8,152 bases of DNA from Spirochaeta sp. (GTDB lineage: Bacteria > Spirochaetota > Spirochaetia > DSM-2461): NCBI GenBank assembly GCA_030635565.1, contig DAOVYP010000080.1, positions 1-8,152 on the forward strand, given 5' to 3'. The position numbers were made by a program, and so were the translations under genes. Below the pieces are notes generated by a model. That model worked only from the letters and a program-made list of their open reading frames with translations, was not told the origin of the DNA and ran no database searches. This document shows positions 5,425-8,152 of this stretch, one piece after another (the stretch's first letter is position 1; the number at the start of each line of letters is the position of its first letter).

Positions 5425-7052
5425 ATAAGATTGTGCGAATCCATGAGCTTAACAGACAATATCATTCCGCCGGCTGGAAACGAATAATCCGTATACGGGT
5501 TTTCCTCGTACTGTGTGTTCTCTATGGCCTGATCCATATTCTGACCTTGAGCCTGCATCCTTTCGTGCATTCCGATGAAGCCTGGCTGGCTGTCTTGAGC
5601 CGGGCCATGATTGCCGAGGGCACTCCGGCGGCCGTTGAAGAGGTGTTCCGCCTGACTCCCCGGTATCCTCATGCTTTGAAAACACTGTATCACCTCATTC
5701 AGATTCCCTTTCTCTCGATTTCCTGGTCCGCATTTTCGGCACGTCTGCCCTCGCTGATTGCCGGAGGATTCGTCCTGGTTCTTGTAACGCGAATTGCCGA
5801 GGGGGCCGGAATAGGGAAACATGTCCGGTTCGTTCCGGGGGCTCTGATGGCGTTGGATCCGCAATTCTGGTACGTATCCCATCTCGGACGGCAGGAGATG
5901 ATACTGACAGCTCTGTTTCTCTGGTCCTGGAGTTTGAAAAGCCGGGGATACAAACCGTGGATTGCTGCCTTGCCCCTGGCTGCGGCTGTTTTTGTGCACC
6001 CCAATGCCTTTATTGTCGCCATTCCCGTTGGAATGATGTATCTGTTTGATGTCTTCTTTTCCCGGAAATCCAGGTGGAGCAGATGTCGGGATCTGTTTGT
6101 CTTTAGCTCAGTACTTGGAGCAGCGGCCGCGGCAGCTGTCGGATTCAGTTATCTGATGGACGCCGATTTCTTCCATCATTACACAGCCTTCGGTGCCGCG
6201 GTCGGCACCGGGGATTCAATTCTTGTGAAACTGATCGGCCTGCCGCGGTTTTTTGGAAAGATGTGGAACGGCAGTTCCGGAACCTATTTATTGGCGGACA
6301 TCAGGGCGATGTTTGTCATTGGCTCTCTGGGATTTCTGATTACAGCGCTGCGACTGTCATTTCCTGTTTCACAAAATTACCGGAAAACAGCCTCTGCCAT
6401 GTTGGCAGTTCCCGTCTCTCTGGCGGCGGGGATGGTGATGGTGGGGAAATACGGCCCGCCGTCAATCACATTTCTGATGCCTTCGGCGTATCTTCTTTTT
6501 GCATTTGCGATTTTCAGGCAGGCTGCCATTCAGGGGCCGGTGGCACAGAGAGTGGGATTTCACAGAGTTATAAAACCAGCTGTGGTACTCCTTGCAACGA
6601 TGGTCCTGTCGTTCTCAACCGCTGTAGAACTTGCCGGATCGATTCGATGGCCGTCCTACGCATCCTATCGTCGGTTTCTGAATGAAAACATCGGTGATGA
6701 GGGCAGGGTGCTGGTAAACCTGAATGCCGCATTCGCTTTTAATTACGACAGACTTGTGATCTGGAGAGATCTGGACAAACTCAAGATGGGAGACGCGCAA
6801 CTGGAGTCCCTGATAGATGAATATGATGTCCGATGGATTGTTTTGCCTGATGAGTTGGAAATAATTTATAACTCACGCCCCGTCTGGAACGGCATTTACG
6901 GAAATCCCCGGTGGTATCCTGAATTGATGGAAATCCTGGATCGGAGAGGAATACATGTTGATGAAAAATCTTTCCCGAATTATGCGATGAGGATTGTTCC
7001 TTTTATGAACAGATCCGATTGGAAGTTACACATCTATCGAATCGAGCAATGA
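5403..7052 (+). CDS. GT-C type membrane glycosyltransferase (PMT/ArnT-like)
   Basis: This 549-residue polytopic protein should transfer sugar from a polyprenyl-phosphate donor at the outer face of the cytoplasmic membrane. Evidence is the GT-C layout: a basic N terminus, a first membrane segment (about 33-51), then an extracytoplasmic loop with the acidic pair Asp58-Glu59 in HPFVHSDEAWLAVLSRAM, where this superfamily keeps its catalytic DE/DD. Further segments lie near 117-130, 143-152, 166-178, 186-210, 231-249, 302-317, 332-347, 353-371 and 391-407. A soluble C-terminal domain (about 415-549) includes RWIVLPDELEIIY. The start is uncertain. The ATG at 5403 has only AGGG upstream and lies within the terminator stem. 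In-frame TTG (5415) and GTG (5433) are alternatives that keep the first membrane segment. Acceptor and donor are unknown. It overlaps the converging ABC gene by 27 bp. Confidence 0.75.
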   Translation: MRGGLFYYKIVRIHELNRQYHSAGWKRIIRIRVFLVLCVLYGLIHILTLSLHPFVHSDEAWLAVLSRAMIAEGTPAAVEEVFRLTPRYPHALKTLYHLIQIPFLSISWSAFSARLPSLIAGGFVLVLVTRIAEGAGIGKHVRFVPGALMALDPQFWYVSHLGRQEMILTALFLWSWSLKSRGYKPWIAALPLAAAVFVHPNAFIVAIPVGMMYLFDVFFSRKSRWSRCRDLFVFSSVLGAAAAAAVGFSYLMDADFFHHYTAFGAAVGTGDSILVKLIGLPRFFGKMWNGSSGTYLLADIRAMFVIGSLGFLITALRLSFPVSQNYRKTASAMLAVPVSLAAGMVMVGKYGPPSITFLMPSAYLLFAFAIFRQAAIQGPVAQRVGFHRVIKPAVVLLATMVLSFSTAVELAGSIRWPSYASYRRFLNENIGDEGRVLVNLNAAFAFNYDRLVIWRDLDKLKMGDAQLESLIDEYDVRWIVLPDELEIIYNSRPVWNGIYGNPRWYPELMEILDRRGIHVDEKSFPNYAMRIVPFMNRSDWKLHIYRIEQ

Positions 7053-7790
7053 TTCGTAACGTCGGCGTACGCGTGTCGTCTCCAGGAAAAAATCACCGCT
7101 TTCAGTATCTCGCTTATTTCCAAGTGGATTTTTCTCCGACGGACTCAGAATCCCCCGGGAGTTCATATAGACGATGGTATCCGCCAATATCAGAGCCTCA
7201 GTGACATCGTGAGTCACCATGAGTATTGTCAGTCCTTTTTCCCGGTGAATGTCTTTGAGTATCCCGTGAAGACGTTTACGGATTTCACTATCCAATGCCG
7301 CGAAGGGCTCATCCAGGAGCAGTATTCCGGGTTCGGCGGCCAGGGCCCTGGCCAGTACCGCCCGCTGCTTCATACCGCCTGACAGTTGAGCGGGATACAG
7401 GGATCCGGCGTCTGCCAGACCTACCAGACCGAGCAATCCTTCCGTATCAGCAGCCACTTTGTTACAGGCTTTTCCCATTCGAAGGGGAAATGAAACATTA
7501 TCGTTCACATTCAACCAGGGGAGCAGCTGTCTGTCATCCTGCAGGACGAGTTGTCTTCCGGGGGACGGTTCAGTCATTATTTCGCCGTTGACGGATATAT
7601 GCCCGGATTCCACTGTATCCAGGGATGCGGCACAACGGAGAAGCGTTGATTTCCCGCATCCGGAAGGTCCCAGGAGACAGGTGATTTCTCCCCTTGATAC
7701 GGAGAGGGAAAGACCGGAGAACACCGGCTCCCTTCCCGACCATCGCCGGGTCAGATTGTTCAGCTCCAGAGCCGGATTTTCCGGTTTCAT
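7026..7790 (-). CDS. NitT/TauT-type ABC importer, ATP-binding protein
   Basis: This 254-residue cytoplasmic ATPase shows all the ABC motifs: Walker A GPSGCGKST (41-49), Q-loop Gln84 in LVLQDDRQLLPWLNVNDNV, signature LSGGMKQR (136-143), Walker B ILLLDEP (156-162), D-loop ALD (165-167) and H-loop His194. The QDDRQLLPWL.V.DNV stretch is typical of the nitrate/taurine/sulfonate importer subfamily (SsuB, TauB, NrtD). The substrate cannot be read from this subunit. I start it at the ATG 7790-7788, which overlaps the permease stop as ATGA and has GGGGAGAG 8 nt upstream. The earlier in-frame ATG at 7808 would add six residues (MGRVRS) and lies inside the permease gene. The stop overlaps the end of the converging glycosyltransferase gene. 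Whether this importer serves the sulfur operon is unknown. Confidence 0.92.
   Translation of the reverse strand: MKPENPALELNNLTRRWSGREPVFSGLSLSVSRGEITCLLGPSGCGKSTLLRCAASLDTVESGHISVNGEIMTEPSPGRQLVLQDDRQLLPWLNVNDNVSFPLRMGKACNKVAADTEGLLGLVGLADAGSLYPAQLSGGMKQRAVLARALAAEPGILLLDEPFAALDSEIRKRLHGILKDIHREKGLTILMVTHDVTEALILADTIVYMNSRGILSPSEKNPLGNKRDTESGDFFLETTRVRRRYESLLDSIDV
7787..7790 (-). promoter_or_regulatory. ATGA stop-start overlap, permease to ATPase
   Basis: On the minus strand the permease stop TGA (7789-7787) and the ATPase start ATG (7790-7788) share bases in an ATGA tetranucleotide, a common sign of translational coupling. If the upstream TGA at 8021-8023 is real, ribosomes would stop about 230 nt early, and coupled translation of the ATPase would be weakened. 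Confidence 0.7.
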
Positions 7791-8152
7791 GCTTCGAACT
7801 CTCCCCATTTTCTACGGACGCTGTTTTCCCATCGGGTCAGGATGAGTTCTTCCATCGCCATACCGGTCAGCATGACGACAAGAAGGGCGGAATAAAGCGC
7901 GGCTGTGTCCATCATCACCCGGCTTTCGAAGATCTGCCAGCCCAGACCTCCGAGTGCGCCTACGGCTCCGAATACCATTTCAGCGGCGATGAAAGCCCTC
8001 CATGAACGGGCCCAGCCTGTTCATATTCCCGATATGAGGTGTGGAAAGGACCCGGGCAGTGATATATGGATAAAAGTTTTCCAGCGGCCGAGATTGAGAA
8101 TCCTCGCATAATAAATCCAGGCTGGAGGCAAGGACCGGACACCTGATTCCAG
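7787..8152 (-). pseudogene. NitT/TauT-type ABC permease, C-terminal part, interrupted by in-frame TGA
   Basis: Reading leftward from the right edge in one frame gives a good permease C terminus. An EAA-type loop (ARILNLGRWKTFIHISLP) is followed by HLISGI, then a TGA stop at 8023-8021. In the same frame come TGWARSWRAFIAAEMVFGA, VGALGGLGWQIFESRVMMDT and a last membrane helix, ending at the TGA 7789-7787. The two sides of the internal stop fit the family pattern without a gap, so one substitution is the simplest explanation; a CGA arginine codon would restore the frame. Wild-type function would be the membrane channel of the importer whose ATPase overlaps it. The 5' part lies outside the window, so I cannot tell whether other lesions exist. 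A sequencing error is the main alternative. Confidence 0.8.

Noticed and set aside
7791..7808. ATG at 7808 (minus) as the start of the ABC ATPase
   Set aside because: The ATG at 7790 forms an ATGA overlap with the permease stop and has a GGGGAGAG ribosome-binding site. The extra six residues match no family feature.
8021..8023. UGA recoding (Trp, Gly or selenocysteine) to explain the permease stop
   Set aside because: The transporter gene ending at 2205 and the glycosyltransferase ending at 7052 terminate properly at TGA, and no other gene has an in-frame TGA. No selenocysteine context is evident, and the family does not have cysteine at this site as far as I know.
7960..8142. Minus-strand open frame of 60 codons beginning MSGPCLQPG
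   Set aside because: It is in a different frame from the permease and has no family-like sequence. The permease frame explains this DNA once the internal TGA is accepted.
1..8152. CRISPR arrays, tRNA or rRNA genes, insertion sequences
   Set aside because: I saw no regularly spaced repeats, no cloverleaf-like sequences with conserved T-loop bases, no transposase-like protein and no flanking terminal inverted repeats.

Overview
The window is accessory-type bacterial DNA of moderate GC from a Gram-negative-like organism: two lipoproteins, an ABC importer and a GT-C membrane enzyme are present. The gene set would suit a free-living anaerobe, possibly a spirochaete or a sulfur-cycling lineage, but no rRNA or other marker gene fixes the taxonomy and I hold this loosely. 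UGA is used as a normal stop and tryptophan is always UGG.

Layout. Bases 1-358 (minus) hold the N-terminal third or less of a 4-alpha-glucanotransferase (MalQ). An AT-rich divergent intergenic region (359-653) carries a good sigma70-type promoter (499-527) and a 29-bp dyad (581-609). Bases 654-5337 (plus) form a compact six-gene operon for sulfur handling: half of a YeeE/YedE sulfur transporter, a TusA sulfur carrier, the other half of the YeeE/YedE transporter, a thioredoxin-reductase-like flavoprotein fused to a thioredoxin fold without its CxxC, and two different tandem-rhodanese lipoproteins. The operon ends in a run of three hairpins (5346-5416), the last a strong terminator-like stem. 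A GT-C type membrane glycosyltransferase follows (5403-7052). It converges with, and overlaps by 27 bp, a minus-strand NitT/TauT-type ABC importer: the ATPase (7026-7790) and the C-terminal part of the permease (7787-8152, open at the window edge). The permease reading frame is interrupted by an in-frame TGA at 8021-8023.

How the genes may work together (inference). The two lipoprotein rhodaneses would act outside the cytoplasmic membrane on thiosulfate, polysulfide or other sulfane-sulfur donors. The split YeeE/YedE pair would pass the sulfur across the membrane. TusA, encoded between the two transporter halves, would take it up as a persulfide on its CPxP cysteine. The flavoprotein would supply or remove electrons to release sulfide or recycle thiols. 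The architecture resembles the YedE/TusA gene sets reported near sulfur metabolism in anaerobes, but this combination (split transporter, tandem-rhodanese lipoprotein pair, reductase with a redox-dead thioredoxin domain) looks like a distinct, little-described module and is the most interesting part of the window.
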